This document shows positions 14,371 to 15,383 of a stretch of 15,383 nt of DNA, in pieces. How positions within the stretch are numbered: the first letter of the stretch is position 1; each line of letters starts with the position of its first letter. The translations under genes and the position numbers were made by a program. The DNA lies in NCBI GenBank assembly GCA_023431285.1, contig JAEYXN010000124.1:1-15383 (forward strand). Direction: 5' to 3'. Source of the DNA: Bacteroidota bacterium (GTDB taxonomy: Bacteria > Bacteroidota > Bacteroidia > Cytophagales > Cyclobacteriaceae). Below the pieces are notes generated by a model that worked only from the letters and a program-made list of their open reading frames with translations, ran no database searches and was not told the DNA's origin.

Positions 14371-15383
14371 ATGACAAATAATATATTCAGATATAAGCTT
14401 TGGGCGCCTGCGATTGCATTGGCACTCCTGGCAAGTTCGTGCGATCTGGAGATTGAAGAGACCGACTCAAACTTTACAGAGGAATCTGTTCAGTTTGACG
14501 GAGTAGATCCCGAAGGCGCTTTGACAAACCTTTACAATAACATATCCGGTCAGGCAGGAGATCAGGCCGGACTATACGCTCTTACGGAGGTTACGACTGA
14601 CGAGTTGGTGGTCCCTACCAGAGGTACTGACTGGGGTGATAACGGAGTCTGGCGTACACTCCATACTCACACCTGGGGACCCACGCACAATCACATCGTG
14701 AATGTCTGGAATGATAAGAACGCCGCTGTACTCGGTGCATCAGAAGTGATCGATCCGCAAAGTAATGCAACAGCAGAACAGGCAGCTCAGGCAAAATTTG
14801 TCAGAGCCTATAATATGTGGATCGTAATGGACTTCTTTGGTCAGGTTCCTTTCCGGGATCCTAACGATGGAATTGACGTAATCCCTTCTGTGATGTCTCG
14901 TTCGGAAGCATACGAGTTCATCGTAAACGACCTCGAAGAAGCTATTGAAGGTTTGCCGGCAAGTGATCCGGCAGCGCCCAACAAGTTCTTTGCAGTAAAA
15001 GCTACTGCAAGATTTCTTCTCGCCAAGGTTAAACTGAATGCAAATGTTTATAAAGGCGAATACGGTGCTAACGATCTGCAGGATGTAATCACTCTTGTAG
15101 ATCAGATTGAAGCTGATGGTTATTCCGTTGTGGAAGATTACTTCAGTGTATTCAAAGGACCCAACTTCCCGAATGCCGATGTGATTTGGGCGGTACCAGC
15201 TGGTGCCGGAAACCGGATGTGGAACGGTCTACACTATCATCAGATCCACCCGGACAACACCGGCGGAGGCTGGAACGGTTTTACAACGCTTGCTGAGTTC
15301 TACGAAAAATTTGAAGGACCAGAATCAAATGCAATAGGAGGAGACCAGGAAGAACGCCGGGGCTTCACTCAAACTGCTGAATC
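14371..15383 (+). CDS. susD: SusD/RagB-family starch-binding lipoprotein (3' end outside window)
   Basis: The frame is open from ATG 14371 to the right edge, giving 337 codons of a protein usually near 500 residues. The N-terminus is a lipoprotein signal with lipobox A-S-S-C (Cys24). The next residues are strongly acidic (D-L-E-I-E-E), resembling the lipoprotein export signals that send Bacteroidota lipoproteins to the cell surface. SusD features include the helical block A-K-F-V-R-A-Y-N-M-W (from about 141), F-F-G-Q-V-P-F-R-D-P, the Y-E-F-I-V-N-D-L-E-E-A-I helix, a TPR-like helix A-V-K-A-T-A-R-F-L-L-A-K, and the late motif G-W-N-G-F-T-T-L-A-E-F-Y. SusD caps the SusC barrel and binds the glycan. 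The 37-bp gap behind susC and the shared strand make cotranscription very likely. It is too short for the edge to tell whether susE/F genes follow. Confidence 0.93.
   Translation, partial: MTNNIFRYKLWAPAIALALLASSCDLEIEETDSNFTEESVQFDGVDPEGALTNLYNNISGQAGDQAGLYALTEVTTDELVVPTRGTDWGDNGVWRTLHTHTWGPTHNHIVNVWNDKNAAVLGASEVIDPQSNATAEQAAQAKFVRAYNMWIVMDFFGQVPFRDPNDGIDVIPSVMSRSEAYEFIVNDLEEAIEGLPASDPAAPNKFFAVKATARFLLAKVKLNANVYKGEYGANDLQDVITLVDQIEADGYSVVEDYFSVFKGPNFPNADVIWAVPAGAGNRMWNGLHYHQIHPDNTGGGWNGFTTLAEFYEKFEGPESNAIGGDQEERRGFTQTAE

Noticed and set aside
1..15383. Mobile elements, tRNA or rRNA genes, phage genes
   Set aside because: No transposase motifs, terminal repeats, tRNA-like cloverleaf or phage-like genes were found by reading; all larger frames belong to the described genes.

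Overview
The window looks like a chromosomal polysaccharide-utilisation region of a Bacteroidota bacterium. A free-living gliding-type lineage such as the Cytophagales is my best guess. The evidence is a SusC/SusD-type pair, a SusE/SusF-like starch-binding protein, lipoproteins with acidic residues close to the acylated cysteine, a type IX secretion (T9SS) sorting domain, a perfect TAnnTTTG-type -7 promoter element, and mostly A-rich leaders in place of strong Shine-Dalgarno sites. The exact genus cannot be read from this stretch alone.

Layout. (1) 1-1073: 3' part of a SusE/SusF-like outer-membrane starch-binding protein with three tandem carbohydrate-binding repeats, closed by a strong intrinsic terminator. 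(2) 1174-7440: a tight two-gene unit. It encodes a large FG-GAP/VCBS + ASPIC/UnbV lipoprotein and a secreted multidomain GH13 alpha-glucan hydrolase ending in a T9SS type A sorting domain. (3) 7441-7788: an intergenic stretch with a hairpin and short repeats. (4) 7789-9072: a soluble, coiled-coil-rich histidine kinase. (5) 9069-10922, minus strand: a periplasmic SusA-like neopullulanase/cyclomaltodextrinase whose stop codon shares a CTAG palindrome with the kinase stop. (6) 10923-11177: a divergent control region with a LacI-type operator candidate. (7) 11178 to the right edge: a SusC-like TonB-dependent receptor and the first 337 codons of its SusD-like lipoprotein partner.

How the genes would work together (inference from the families). 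SusE/F-like and SusD-like lipoproteins hold starch at the cell surface. The T9SS-sorted GH13 enzyme cuts it outside the cell. The SusC/SusD complex imports maltooligosaccharides with TonB energy, and the SusA-like enzyme cuts them further in the periplasm. The VCBS/ASPIC lipoprotein is the least understood part and sits in the same transcription unit as the surface amylase. Because a SusE/F-like gene ends at the left edge and a new susC-susD pair begins at the right, the window may span the junction of two neighbouring starch operons.

No mobile element, CRISPR array, tRNA or rRNA was seen. Most of the region is recognisable starch-utilisation biology. The most unusual points are the 7+7 calcium-motif layout of the VCBS protein, the T9SS delivery of the amylase, the embedded coiled-coil kinase, and the shared-stop convergent arrangement.
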